From Platerodrilus igneus (Eukaryota; Arthropoda; Insecta; Coleoptera; Lycidae): a stretch of 64,000 nucleotides of DNA. A program made the translations under genes and the position numbers. Under the pieces are notes generated by a model. It was not told where the DNA came from and did not search any database. It worked only from the letters and a program-made list of their open reading frames with translations. Positions within the stretch are counted from its first letter, which is position 1; each line of letters opens with the position of its first letter. The stretch is taken from positions 2,232,001-2,296,000 of the forward strand of contig JARFIW010000899.1 of assembly GCA_036346225.1 (NCBI GenBank), in the 5' to 3' direction. Below, piece by piece: positions 1 through 11,299 of the stretch.

Positions 1-300
1 AAAACTCTCTACTGACGTATACAAACCACATGGTAGGACATTGAAAACGTAAGTTTCCACTTCAAACGAAAATCCGGTATACCTTCTGTGTTTGGGTTTA
101 ATGGGGAACTTCCAATAGCTAGCAGTCAGAACCAAGGTCGTTAAACATTCTTCTGGTGAAATTAGAAATTGAAGTTCGTTAGGAACCGGTAGAACTACAT
201 GATCCTTCACAGTCCTCCTATTTAACAACCGAGCATCCAAACAAACCCGTAAGCTACCATCCTCTTTTGTAACGACTACTAATGGACTAACATATTCCGT
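1..300 (-). pseudogene. Gypsy reverse transcriptase fragment, fingers/palm start
   Basis: About 100 codons are open on the minus strand from 300 to the window edge. They contain the RT signature SPLVVVTKEDGSLRVCLDAR, followed by YTGFSFE and FNVLPCGL, the expected order of conserved RT blocks before the YxDD box. In the block that normally reads x-L-D-L and supplies the first catalytic aspartate, this copy reads T-L-V-L, so the aspartate is replaced by valine. That alone should abolish polymerase activity. The frame breaks near 300-370 before joining the upstream linker. Confidence 0.88.
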
Positions 301-372
301 TTGTGCTGTACTTATAGCACCCCATGACTATTTCTCGTATTTGCTTTTTGGCTTCCGGTTTATGTACTTACG

Positions 373-1061
373 CTACAGGGTAGCTCTTTTGAAAAAAAGG
401 GGTCTTGTCTTTAAAAATATTTCGTGCTGATATAACCTCGTTAAACCTGGCTTTTCTAAAAAAATATCGGAATAACTTAATAGTAATTGGTTTAAACCCA
501 TCTTGTCCCCTTCGTCTAAACTATCAGAATCGGCGACGATTTTCTTAATATAGGCATTTTGCTCCCTTACTTCTGAATAGTGACCTTCGATAGCAGCAAT
601 TTTAACTTTTTGCAACGGTTCCGATCGTATCCTCAGTTCATATACTTCCTTAGCGGATGCTTCTCTGTCATAGGTTTGAAATTTAAAAATCTTTTCAGTT
701 TTCTCAAACATTTCTATCATTTTACTCTGATCAAAATCTAGTGTTATTGAAAATTTAGTTAAGAAATCGCAACCCAAAATCGCCTTTCTTATGATTTTGT
801 CACAACCATACAACTCATCTCCCAACTTACTACATCAACTACAAAATTTATGTAAACCTGTTCCTTAATTGGTTGACCTTCCATCTCACATGCACCTACA
901 ACAGTTACTCCATTTACCGGCAATATTGGTATTTTATCACCGCGTTCCACTATTTTCTTCAACAATTCTAGACTTATACAGCTCATCATGCCTCTGTTAT
1001 CTACTAAAACTTTCACTTTTACGTTTTCTGCCACAGTTGTAACAATTGGTACAACATCCAT
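373..1061 (-). pseudogene. Gypsy protease and protease-RT linker, frameshifted
   Basis: Two overlapping minus-strand frames (1061-789 and 825-373) together form a retropepsin plus linker. The first has KVKVLVDNRGMMSCIS where active retropepsins read LVDTGA; the catalytic Asp is present but Thr-Gly-Ala is changed to Asn-Arg-Gly. The second frame starts with AILGCDFLTKFSITLDF, matching the conserved ILG-x-DFL end of retropepsins. It ends with LLSYSDIFLEKPGLT and a HEI block that lead into RT in gypsy polyproteins. A shift near 800-825 separates the halves. Confidence 0.8.
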
Positions 1062-1099
1062 CCTTGTTAACGGTTGAGTTTCTACTAATAGACCCGAAT

Positions 1100-2179
1100 A
1101 ACTATCATTAAATAACGTACATTGTTGTGCTATTGTAGATGACTCGACGCTCCTGATCCCGGTCTCGACGATCTTCTAAACCATTTCCACTGTCCCCAGA
1201 TTACCGAACATTTTCGTCATTTCTCACCCTCAACCATGTTATCTCTTGTATGATGTGAGCCACTTGGTCTTCCTCGATTCTCATTGAAATTAGTGACCAT
1301 ATCTTCGTTTCTACCAACTCTATTAATGTTAACCCGTTGAACAGCCCTCGATTTCTCTTACAATCCCAAACACTAACTTTAGCAATATTCGTTTTTCTTA
1401 AACATGCCTCGACCTCATCTATCGTTTTCAAACCCAAGCTAATAATTCCTCCTCTAACGCTACCATCAAAATGACTTACCAACATTTCAATAATGTCATC
1501 CCCACTAAGTACTAATCCAAATAATTAGCCCAGGTACCTGCCTAAGAAAATAATCTGCCCTAGAACCATAATCAAATACCCCATATTCTAATTTTCTTAA
1601 CGCTTCTCTCTGTTTCTGTCTGTCCCAATACCTTTCTAAAAACATGCTCTTAAAAGCTGAAAAATTGGTACAGATCCCTGTTTAATTTCACCCCAATGAA
1701 CCGCCGAACCCCTTAAAGCACTAACGGCTAACGCTAGTTGTTTCCCTCCGGGAACGTCCGCCTCCTTGAATACTGACATTAATTTATTTATAAACATACG
1801 GGGTTCATTCCTCCATTCGGTCTAAATTAATCGATTCACCCCCCAGTTCCTTCCACATACCTAAATAATGAAGGTTCCCCATATTACTCGATACCACTGT
1901 GTTATCGTGATTATCTTCATTTTCGTATACTTTTTAGGGTTTTGAAGAAAAAATTGCATCCTTCTTACTCACTAAACACCCTTTAACTTCACTCATATGT
2001 TGAATTAATTGCGCTTCATTTTGAGATACGGCGGCAAAATTCTCACTCAATACCTTGCTATTTTCTTGTAAACTACCACTAATTTCTTTCATTAATTTCG
2101 TCAAAATTACCAATGAATCATTGCGTTCCTCAGAATTCCCTATATTTCTTTTATTCATCTTCGCCTTACGCCCCGACAT
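1100..2179 (-). pseudogene. Gypsy gag remnant
   Basis: The minus-strand frame 2179-1934 is a polar, helical, coiled-coil-like N-terminus (SLQENSKVLSENFAAVSQNEAQL). A second open piece at 1485-1201 starts with MLVSHFDGSVRGGI, which resembles the gag segment where many gypsy elements have a (L)xxHFDxxIRRAI motif. The stretch between them (about 1930-1490) is interrupted in all frames but keeps gag-like pieces. No CCHC knuckle is visible. Identification as gag rests mainly on position between primer-binding site and protease. Confidence 0.65.
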
Positions 2180-2291
2180 CCTTATACAATTTTACTGCCT
2201 AATTCAATCATATGTCCTACTCTACTACAACATAAATCTTTCGCATCAATATAATACCAATTCTATTTCAACTCAAAATTTCAAATATTTA

Positions 2292-2314
2292 CGCCCCACG
2301 TAATTTGGGCGCTA
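2292..2314 (-). promoter_or_regulatory. tRNA-Lys-type primer-binding site
   Basis: The minus strand reads AGCGCCCAAATTACGTGGGG here. It matches the tRNA-Lys(CTT)-type site TGGCGCCCAACGTGGGGC apart from the first bases and a 3-base insertion. It lies about 5 bases after the likely end of the 5' LTR and before gag, exactly as required for minus-strand DNA priming. Confidence 0.7.
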
Positions 2315-2321
2315 GTAAACG

Positions 2322-3602
2322 CTGCCAACCATACAGGCTCTTTCTCATAGGGGTTCAGGTAGGAGTGGTATCTGAAATCTAAGCTACAATAAAAAGGCAT
2401 TGAGAACTTAATCAGCTTTAATAAATGAATTTAATATCATTGACATACAATGCAGCAGATCAACTTCAGGAAACGCCCGGTAAATTATGATCAATGCTCT
2501 AATTAAACTTAATTCTATATCAAAATCCCCTTTATATAAAGTGAAAAATACTTAAAAGTAATTTAGATCTTTAAACATACTATGTAAACGGAGAAACAAC
2601 GTCCTTCTAAAACTCCTTTACGTGGATAACCTAAGTAATACTACCGACGGCAGGTACATAACCGTTAGTTCATTTACTCAGGCGAACCAAAACAAATTAA
2701 TGCACGAATCCTTTCTACCGCGTTCACAAATGTGACTGCACGGTAAAACCCAATGTTTCTAATGAGGACAAAGCACCACACTTGCTATTTTGACGACGTA
2801 GTATAAAATGTATGGTATGATTATCGCAGTGAATTCTAAGGCACCCTTCACGATTACCAATAGTAGTGATATTAGGTTATACTATTTAATAATGTGTTGA
2901 ATGTTTGATAAATCCTCAAACCAATAACATCAAGTTTGCAAGTATAATTATAATAGATCCTACCTTAAAACATCCATGCAATGGATAAACATACACAAAA
3001 GTAAAGATCCAATAACATCTATTACATTTTTGGCTAGGTTTGATAAATAGCTGCAATGTAATTAGTTTAAATGTTATTTTGTAGGAATAAACATATTATC
3101 CTATAAAAATGCAGAGCTGTTTATTAAATAACTTGTTAACCTTTCTTGTTGCTATCGATATTAACCACAACTTTGATTTTTAAAGCCAACAACCTTATAT
3201 TAACACAGACACTTACAGGGCGTTATCCGACCTATTGATTTATTTTTGTATGAAATGGAAATGTAAAATAATTCTATATACATATATACAGAATAAAAAA
3301 CAGTGCCACCCAATTTGACGGAAAAACGCCACACTTAAAAATACTTTCTTCTAATCAATCTGATCCATCAGAAATCATAAAATATTTAGTTTATCAACAA
3401 CACTGCTGCTTCTCAAAATTTACTGTAGGTGCAACCAATCACAAGCATCTCAAAAAGCGCGTTAAAATAAAAAGCGAGAGCTTCAAAACTACTTTATTAA
3501 GAGAAAAAATTTCCAACCCACTTACACGGCTCATGTTCGTCAATCTGGTTCAGAATTGTGCATACGGATTGGCATACTTGGCTCAAAATGATATGGATTC
3601 GA
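2322..3602 (-). mobile_element. 5' LTR of the broken gypsy element
   Basis: The 1.28-kb AT-rich stretch lies between the primer-binding site and the (TA)n tract at 3604-3629, so it occupies the 5' LTR position of the minus-strand element. No matching 3' LTR is in the window and no ORF was recognised in it. The boundary at 2322 is inferred from a GGCAGCG end that resembles the CACAGCA ends of the other LTRs. Confidence 0.5.
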
Positions 3603-3603
3603 G

Positions 3604-3629
3604 ATATATATATATATATATATATATAT
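3604..3629. repeat. (TA)n tract between two LTRs
   Basis: About 13 TA units join the start of the gypsy 5' LTR (to the left, minus) and the start of the next LTR (TACTGTGATA, to the right, plus). Confidence 0.95.
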
Positions 3630-5893
3630 TACTGTGATAGTTGAGGGTTAAAAGGGCATCATTAGCATTCAATTGTAATTTATTTCATTATTCAGCATGT
3701 GAAAATACAAATAACAAATTTGAAACGCTTTTCAAATTCATTATTTGATAAATTTATAATTTTACTAAAACATTTCAAGAAGCTCAAATTTAATTTTCAT
3801 AATTCTGCAGATGTAAATACTCATAAAGTGTAGCTGGTGGTATATTAAAAACATTCCCTGTGTAAGAAAGCATTTAAGAAGGTCATATTATAAACATATT
3901 TAACTGTTGTATGTAGCAAGAGTAAATAATACGGATGGATATTTATTCAAAAGCTTTTCTAAGATTTCAAATCGTTTAGTTTACAAGCAAGGTTGACCGT
4001 TATATTATTTATGAAAGGTTTTAAAACATGTTTTGAAGAAACCTTCCGGGTATCGTTAAGTTCTAAATGAATGTTACCGTCACATTTTTTCTCGTAGGGT
4101 AGATAACGTTGAGCAAATAACAAGCAAATTCCAGGAGCTGTTGGTTACCGCTGTCAATTAAAATGAAGTTGATAGCTGGAATGGGTAAAAGCCGTCGACT
4201 CTTACGATGAAACTTGCCAACCGAGAAACAAAGAGAGTTTATTAGATAGCATGGATACCAGTAGGATAGATATAACACGTGTTAACGTAGACATAGTTTG
4301 AACGTTAAAGTTCGTTTAGCTGGAGTGGGTAAGCAACAAAGAAATACAGAGAGGTTATTTGATGTCATGTGTAGAGGTGAGATAGATTAAGAATACCAGG
4401 TTTATAAGAGTGAGAACAAAATAAGAGAAAGGTGATTTTAGCGTGTATGTTAGAGCAAGCCGGGATAACATGTGTTGTATTAGAGGCGTGTTTTAACGTA
4501 ACTTTTGTCAGTGGGGTAATGGATTTCGTCGAAAATCGTTAGTAAAACGCGCGTGTTTGTTACCGGCAAGTGATTTTCAAGAAAATGTTTTCGGTTAAAC
4601 AAAGAATTTCTGGAATTATTGTGTACGTTAGTGACTTTTTGGAAAATCGTGGCCGTTGGAGTTTGTTAGTGCGGTGCAGTTTCTGTATCGTAGAAATTAC
4701 TAGAATTTAACAGGCTTTTGTGGAGCGGAAAACAATACAAACTGGAGGAGATAGGTCGAGGTTCTCTTAGTTTTGTTACTCTTCGACCAGCTCTTAGTGC
4801 TTTCAGTCTTCGGCAAACTGGCGGCTCCATACAAAATGCATGTTTTGCATGAAAGTGTAAATTAAGTGAGTAGAAACAGTATTGCTTTTACGTTGCAATG
4901 AGTATGCAAAGTGTGCGACTGGAAAAATGGAGTAGATGTCAGTGTTTAGTCGATATAGTAATTACCAACAATTAATGGTATCAGTAGAAGAGTCTGTAGA
5001 GTTTGAATGCACTAGCAATTTGGTAGACGAAGTGAATTCGTAGTAATATGCTTACAGCTTGCCATCGAGGTTATTGCAGTCCTGATTGGAGCGTTCCTGA
5101 ATGCCGCAGTCTTTGATGGTACGATAGCAGATCCGTGTAAGTTATAGTATCTAGGTAACTGATGTTTTTCCAATTGTATATGTGTATAACTGATGCTTAT
5201 AATGACTTAGTGCATTGAGGTGTATAAATTTTATGTATAAAAAGGACAAAAGTTTCTAATTGAACTTTAAGTTAAATTAGGTCCATTGTATTTTATGTGG
5301 GAATTTATGAGTGATGCATGACATCTGTAATATTTAATTTATGTACAAGGTGTGCAGAAATTCGAACAAAAGGTAAGATTTTACTATGAGCTCGTATTAA
5401 ACCAGAGTTGAAGTCAGAAACGTGGTACAGCCCTATTGCCTTTTCTTTTATTTTATTAACTGAAAATATTTATTTAAGGTAATGATAGATATCGAAACGT
5501 ATGGTTAACGGAATAATTGGTAGAGAGGGGGGCATATAGCTTACATCAGAGATTTAAAAGTGTTAATTAATTAAGGTTTGTTTTGGATATATTATGTGGT
5601 ATAAATGTCAAATTTGAAATGTGTATATATAATATGTAAATAATGTGTGAACAACGAGTCTAATTTTTATATTGGCGTGTACATTATGCCTGGTATGATA
5701 ATAAAGGTAGCCGATGTACCGTTGCAGCGTATTTTTATGTTTTTAGTAGTTAGTTTTATTTTCAGGAAGCAGCTGAGCAGCAGTGGCAAAGTTTTATTGT
5801 AAGATCCAAAGCTTGCAGCAATTATATGACTCCCAAGTCGTGGGGCTTTTAAAGTTTATTAGCAGTCGTTGCAGCCCAGAGATTGCAGTTATG
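3630..5893 (+). mobile_element. Solo LTR, family 1
   Basis: The element begins TACTGTGATAG after a (TA)n tract and ends beside another (TA)n tract. A diverged copy in the opposite orientation is at 56568-59034: both share AGGTAACTGAT, TTTATGTACAAGGT and a CTATGAGCTC-TATTAA block in the same order. The last 100 bases (5795-5893) hold cassettes combining GCAGCA with CTCCCAAGTCGTGGGGCT, a decayed LTR-end plus primer-binding-site motif. There is no coding sequence; it is taken as a solo LTR left by LTR-LTR recombination. Confidence 0.6.
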
Positions 5894-5895
5894 TA

Positions 5896-5936
<41 letters not shown>
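5893..5936. repeat. (TA)n tract
   Basis: TA-rich tract immediately after the 3' edge of the family-1 LTR. The next recognised LTR starts about 750 bases later. Confidence 0.95.
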
Positions 5937-5938
<2 letters not shown>

Positions 5939-6689
5939 ATTAATATTATAATTATCCCCCTTGTTTTCTTATTTATTGTTGGTAAGCTTAATTGTCAAAA
6001 AATCGTATGAAACATTACGTATTTATCAGTTGCTGAAATTTTTGTAACAGCTTAAAATTATCTAGAGATGCGCCAGTCATCGACTCAATCAGCCTGGATT
6101 CTTATAATCTCAAGGTAAGATTTATTTATTCCCGAAACTATCTAACCAGGGTTCAGTATCAGACGGTTTTGGTTTTTTCACCTCGTGCCCCCAGAGACAC
6201 AGACCTATCTCGAATTCCTACAAGTCGGTTACAAAATTGACAGCTATTGGATCTTATAAAATTGCCAATAACTTAGTTATATAAAAAAATGTTGTGAACA
6301 GCTACTTTTGTAGGTGTAAATACCTAGTCCTTTTATGAAGGCCTACTGTTTAGATTGAATACTAAAACCTTCAATTCCTCAGACTGCCTACAGGATTTCT
6401 TAGTCCTCGTCCAATCAATTACCATAACATAAACAAAATCACTTTAAAACTAGTTTTGGTATATGTAAAAGTATGATTTAAATTTTAACTATGATCAAAA
6501 CTGGATATTTTTTAATACTTTTGTTACTCCAAATTTCGCATCCATACCGTAGTAAAATTTCACTGCCCCTGGTATCCAAAATCACACTCTGCTTTTATAG
6601 ATGCCCTGCTGGATTCCGAATCATTCACTTTTCCTTGCTCATTCTTTGGACTATAAGCAACACAAATATAAAATACGTGACAGAATGAA
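5937..6689. other. Unassigned AT-rich stretch
   Basis: No gene, LTR motif or repeat related to the rest of the window was recognised. Short open frames here lack homology and are treated as chance. It is probably intronic DNA or an old unrecognised repeat. Confidence 0.5.
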
Positions 6690-6881
6690 GGGAATATTTG
6701 GAAATTCTAAGAAGATACTATGATATATTGAGTGTCTACGTGCGAGATTGTATGGAGAGGAACTACAATTGATGCCAGGGAATTTTGAGAAATACCAAGT
6801 TTGACAGAGATAGGCGGAAATTACAAACGATTATCAATAAACACGCGATACGCACCAATTAAAACATGCATAGGTGGAGCT

Positions 6882-6889
6882 TATAAATA
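6882..6889 (+). promoter_or_regulatory. TATA box of family-2 LTR
   Basis: TATAAATA sits in the same relative place as TATAAATA at 55515-55522 in the related LTR. Conservation between otherwise diverged copies suggests it is the Pol II promoter of the LTR. Confidence 0.55.
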
Positions 6890-7827
6890 CGATAGGAAAC
6901 TCGAAAATGGACAGTCCATCTTTAACAAGGCATGATCACGTCGATGTAAGTAAAAATTTACGCACCAGTGACAATTAGTGAAAAGTCAATAATTTATTAA
7001 AAGTGAAAGATTGAAAGTGCCAAATCTGTGCGACGAAAAATCGCCGTTTGATGCGTAAACGTAAGATGAAATATTAATTGAATTTTATTTTAAATATTTA
7101 ACAATTTAGGGCGCCGAATAAGGCGCCGGAAAAAGGTCTGAATGAAGATTTAAATGTACGTCTAAATAAATACTCTAAATGCATATTTAAATAATACGTC
7201 TGAAAAACGTCTAAATAAATTATTACATAGAAATATAAAATAAACGTGAAGATACTCAAAGTTACACCAGAAATCCGAAGGGAAAAATACAAGCAACCAT
7301 TAATCCATCATTCTGGCCAATCAAGTAAAGCAAGTCGAGCTGTAACAATCAAGGGATGCAGGCCACTAATACTCTGAGGCAATTTCAGTGACAAGCAAGG
7401 AAAACGCAGGTTAGAGATCTTAAAATTTTAATGAGTTAAAAGACTGTTTCAATTTTAATATTTGCTATCTATTATACATATGTAAAAGTCAACAAAAAGG
7501 TTAATTGAGAATTTGAAAATAGAGAAAGCATCTTTGAACGTTCGAAAGGTATTTAAGAGTATTATAAAGATATCTTTACTGGATTTCAGGAAATTATAAA
7601 TTTGGTGAATGTTAATGTTCTATTCAGGGGCTAAACTTTGAATTTACATAAAATTGTACATATTATCGATCATTATATTGTGTAATCGTTGGATTGCTTC
7701 ATTTAAATTAATTTGACGGTTAGGTAGTAGAAAAAAAAAAGTTAAGCAATCTTTATTGTGGTGAAGTAGGGCATGTTGTGTTTTTGAGCTAGCCGAGGCA
7801 GGCCAAAGTATACAAAATTTAAAGGGG

Positions 7828-8006
7828 TTCACAGCAAAATTAAAGAAGAAACATTCGTAAAAATTTCACTGGAAATATTAAAAGCACACCAACGTAAAGG
7901 CATAGTACAGCAATATTATTAATAACGCCCAATCAATCGTAGGGGAATTTCATATCAATAATAATAACGACCAATCGTAGGGGAATATCACAGCAATATA
8001 TAAAAT
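7828..8006 (+). repeat. Iterated LTR-end/primer-site cassettes
   Basis: Four cassettes follow one another, starting at about 7828 (CACAGCA), 7907 (TACAGCA), 7952 and 7990 (CACAGCA). Between them lie decayed primer-site motifs such as ACGCCCAATCAATCGTAGGG and ACGACCAATCGTAGGGG. The array abuts the 3' edge of the family-2 LTR. Confidence 0.7.
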
Positions 8007-8009
8007 ACA

Positions 8010-8402
8010 ATTAATGGGTTTTAGGTCTGTTAGATGATCAATAAGATTCCTTTTTATTACCTAAATTTTCGAATATATTAATATGCTTCTTCAGAGGTAT
8101 TATAAAATATACAAACACATTAACAATAAACAATTACATTCAAGATATATTCACTAAATTGAGGTTTAAAATATATGAAATGGCATCAAATATATAAATA
8201 AAATAATGTATAAGGTTGTTGAAACCTACAATAAAACTATTTTTAATAGGTTTGGATGTTGTGTTTTTTGAAGTATATCATTTAAATTTTGTCAGTTATT
8301 TTTTATACCTTTTGTTATTTTTTTACATCATAGTTGTATGCATGTACATAATCCTGCATGTATTGATAAATATACAACCTTCATCAATACGTATAAATAC
8401 AC

Positions 8403-8405
<3 letters not shown>
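8010..8405. other. Unassigned AT-rich stretch
   Basis: About 400 bases of AT-rich sequence between the family-2 LTR and the next (TA)n tract. No gene or related repeat was recognised. Confidence 0.5.

Positions 8406-8442
<37 letters not shown>
8406..8442. repeat. (TA)n tract
   Basis: About 18 TA units directly before the start of the family-3 LTR (TACTCATATTTAG). Confidence 0.95.
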
Positions 8443-8444
<2 letters not shown>

Positions 8445-10499
8445 CTCATATTTAGACCAGGGTAGAAAATTAAATAATCACATCAAATAATTTTAATCAC
8501 CGTGTAGAAGCTTTGGGAAAAGGTACGCTTCATTAAAACCATGAAGCATAAATAAATTCGGTCGTTTCAGTAAAAATAAGAGATTTAAATCATGTACAAG
8601 ACGCTTTATATCAAAAGAAACAGTATTAACAAGCTCTACGTGTAATGTAATTATTCCGAGGAAAGAAACAAATGGAAATTACGTGCAAAATTTATATTAA
8701 TTAACCCTATTTTAAGTAACCGGTATTAAACAAAGTGTACACATAATAATTAACATTTAATTTGTATTCGCTAAAAATGAAAGGATAGAAGTCAATTTTA
8801 GTTGGAGTTAATTAAACCATTATTAATAATAAGCACAAAAGTCTGTGAAAATCCAAGATTATAATACCAGAAAATAAAGCTCTGAGAATTAATATTATGT
8901 TTGAACACCTGCGTAGTTTAAATGTCATGTACGGCGAAAATTTTGTAGATAACAAATGGTTTCAAAGAATCTTGGAGAAACCGTGGCTTAATATTCACGA
9001 GAAGGTGCGATACGGGGTTATTTAACCCAGATAGTCCACATGGACTGAAATAATCGATAATAAGGAATATCAATTTGCACTAATAAGAACAGGGTAGATA
9101 GAGACAGATAATATGCGCAAGACCGAGACACATATAGTAAAAGGCGTGAGTAGAGCAACGTCATGGGGTTGCGATTGGTTGAAAGTAAAAGGCAAAATTT
9201 GAGAGGTAAAAATAACATTTCTGTATAAAAGTCAATTAGTTATTTCCAGACGTTGCAAGCCGTGTTGAAATTTCTGAGATTTAACTGGGGCGAGTGCAAA
9301 ATTCGTAAAAACCGACGCGCGAGCTACGGAATGGGAACATAGCAAGCGAAATTCTTTAGAATTGTCCATTTTGGGGACTCGACCGACAGACAGGCTAACT
9401 TCTATATATACCCAGGTGAATATGAACAAGCTCTCTTACATCCGCGACTTGATTCAATACGTTAAACAGTGCATTTTAGTTTGATAAAATAATTTAAAGT
9501 TTGCTCGTATATTTTGGTGATTCAAAATAGTTTGTTCTTTACGTGCTAACATGAATATACTTTAGTGCACTTAGATACAAGGTAATAAAATTTAGTATCA
9601 CTGTACCAATTAGAAAAATTTACAACGACAAATGTATACACAAAAGTAGGCAGTTTTGGCGTATATTGGTGAAAGAAGTATGAATTTCTTTGCTATTTTT
9701 CGGAGGTGTTAATGATTAAATGGTTCATAAATGTGTCTGGATCCACAAAACAAGGGTCAGATATACACAGATGAGTTCCGGAAAAGCCCAGAAACAACTT
9801 TAAATAAATGGTGATGGAGAAAATTTTTAAAGCGTTGAGAATCAGAAGCTGTAAATATAACCCAGTTGGAATGGTGTAATTAACAATAGGGACGATGTAC
9901 ATTGAAGCTACGAGTGCAGTAAACTTCAGGTAAATTATACTATTTTGTTTGAACTTTGATATTTTTGGTGTGTGTCGAATAACTTTATAATTGATTTACT
10001 TTAAATGGACATTAGTGAAATTGTACTAACAATAAAATTTTAATTTTAAGGTGAAATTTTTGCTTGTTTAAGTAGAAAGGGGTATTTAGTCTTGATGTTC
10101 TGGATTATGATGAAATTTTAGGTATGTCTTTGAGCTCAATTAGACGAACCTGGTTAATTAACGTAAAGGGGTGGTAGATGCTCCCTTTGTACTCAGACTC
10201 AGGTCTGCATATATTGTTATAGTAATTAGTAGGCATCCTACAAGTACTTTAATTCTGGATGCACTTTAAAATGATAACAAATTTAATCTTGAAAATTTCT
10301 GATACTGAAATTTATGCTGAACTTTAATTTTGAAATTTTAATGTATTGTGAATATTGATGTAAATAGAGTTAACGTTGATGTTTGTGGTAGGAATGTGTG
10401 TGTTTTTTTTATGTATGAGGATGAAAGTTATCTAGAGGAGCAGCCGAGGCGATTAACGGAAGAAAATCAACAGACCAGGTAATTCAAGAGGTTTCACAG

Positions 10500-10501
<2 letters not shown>
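8443..10501 (+). mobile_element. Solo LTR, family 3 (duplication unit 1)
   Basis: It starts TACTCATATTTAGACCAGG and ends TTTCACAGCA, with (TA)n tracts on both sides. Near-identical sequence recurs at 13089-15064 and clearly related copies are at 37711-39789 (minus), 39832-41964 and 45026-47162, where the last two are the LTRs of one element. This identifies the present copy as a solo LTR. A TATATATA box is at 9403-9410. Open frames inside it (for example 9018-9218) are not conserved in the related copies and are not called genes. Confidence 0.85.
9403..9410 (+). promoter_or_regulatory. TATA box of family-3 LTR
   Basis: CTATATATACC lies at the same relative position in all plus-oriented family-3 LTRs (13967, 40784 and 45981), inside a locally GC-richer stretch. 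It is the likely U3/R promoter. Confidence 0.6.

Positions 10502-10541
<40 letters not shown>
10502..10541. repeat. (TA)n tract
   Basis: TA repeat at the 3' edge of the family-3 LTR, before the Penelope-like element. Confidence 0.95.
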
Positions 10542-10544
<3 letters not shown>

Positions 10545-11293
10545 TTAATAAATATTAATGGATTCAAATACACAAACATATCATTAATATTTCAATAACC
10601 GTTATGTATCACTTAAATTTAATTGTGGTAATAAAACAAACACAAGTTATAATTGATCTTTTTTTTGCATCTAAATTTATTATTTATGTATTCATAATTT
10701 AAAAAGTTTGTATAGATAGACCTAAGATCATCAACATCCGTCATCTTATCAATAATTTTGACATTCTGGAAATCTACATGGTGGACTTTATTTATAATAT
10801 GCATTGATAAGCAACATGCATTAAGTTTTACTTGAACATCACTTTGTGTTGGGTAACACGATGTTTTAAATTTTGCGAAGTTTGGCATATGTAACTATGA
10901 TTGCAGTCAATACGGTTGATTTTTGAAAAAAAATTTCCGATTGACATAATATTTTTATTCGCTATTTTGATATTAAATTTCTTAAAGCTGTTGCATAATT
11001 TAGGTGTTAGTTGTTTTATGAAAGGAAGAGATTTGTATGAAGAATCATGTCTATCTGTATTTGTATTTTTCATTGTCAGTAATTGAATCTATAGATTCAT
11101 TTGAATGACTGAATAGAAGTTTATTTATAAGTGATTTGGGGTAATTGTTATTTTGAAAGATTTTGCTCAATTTGTATAAATTTTGGTTATTAAGGGTAGG
11201 ATGAATATTCTCTTGATTCTGTTTTTTTTGTCCTAATATACAGTTAATTTTTGTCTTATATGGACGATACGAATGAAGGTTTTTGATACCATG
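10542..11293 (-). mobile_element. Penelope-like element, 3' part (unit 1)
   Basis: Minus strand: RT-endonuclease linker and GIY-YIG endonuclease of a Penelope-like element. It continues upstream at 12643-12860 on the other side of an inserted LTR (11300-12636). Without that insertion the RT end and linker would be adjacent. Confidence 0.8.
10619..11073 (-). pseudogene. GIY-YIG endonuclease of Penelope-like element, deleted and frameshifted
   Basis: The frame 11073-10828 carries the linker (FNIKIANKNIMSIGNFFSKI) followed by RIDCNHSYICQTSQNL and RVTQH, the Cys/Tyr/Gln-Thr/Arg/His pattern of Penelope GIY-YIG domains. The second half continues in another frame (10888-10619), with HIINKVHHVDFQNVKII resembling the end of the domain. 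Compared with unit 2, a 45-base in-frame deletion removes 15 residues including CVYK, the region that holds the GIY-equivalent tyrosine. YIG is YIC here. The nuclease must be inactive. Confidence 0.82.
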
Positions 11294-11299
11294 ATTTTA
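11294..11299. repeat. Target-site duplication ATTTTA (left)
   Basis: ATTTTA directly precedes the LTR start TGCTACGTAC; the same hexamer follows the LTR end at 12637-12642. Confidence 0.85.

Larger units (their letters stand above)
1..3602 (-). mobile_element. Broken Ty3/gypsy retrotransposon (truncated by window edge)
   Basis: Read on the minus strand the order is 5' LTR (about 3602 to 2322), primer-binding site (2314-2292), gag (2179 to about 1100), protease (1061 to about 700), RT linker (about 600-400) and RT fingers (about 300-1), which is the Ty3/gypsy order. The element runs off the left edge before the catalytic YxDD box, so RNase H, integrase and the 3' LTR are outside or lost. Every reading frame is interrupted, so this is a dead copy. 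The 5' LTR starts beside a (TA)n tract at 3604-3629, as do the other LTRs in the window. Confidence 0.85.
6690..8006 (+). mobile_element. LTR fragment, family 2 (5'-truncated)
   Basis: It aligns by eye with 55330-56530: AATTTTGAGAAATACC against AATTTTAGAAAATACC, a shared ATCAATAAACACG block, a shared TATAAATA box, and GACGAAAAAT followed by an ACGTAAG splice-like block. The copy lacks the TGCTGTGATA start seen at 54797. It ends in a run of LTR-end/primer-site cassettes (7828-8006) finishing in ATCACAGCA. Confidence 0.6.

Noticed and set aside
3330..3545. Possible protein remnant resembling an endonuclease tail
   Set aside because: I could not match it to a clear Penelope or other motif; the open stretch is short and lies in the LTR region.
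9018..9902. Minus-strand ORFs at 9018-9218, 9232-9429 and 9693-9902
   Set aside because: They lie inside a non-coding LTR; the frames are not kept in related copies at 13089-15064 and 37711-47162.
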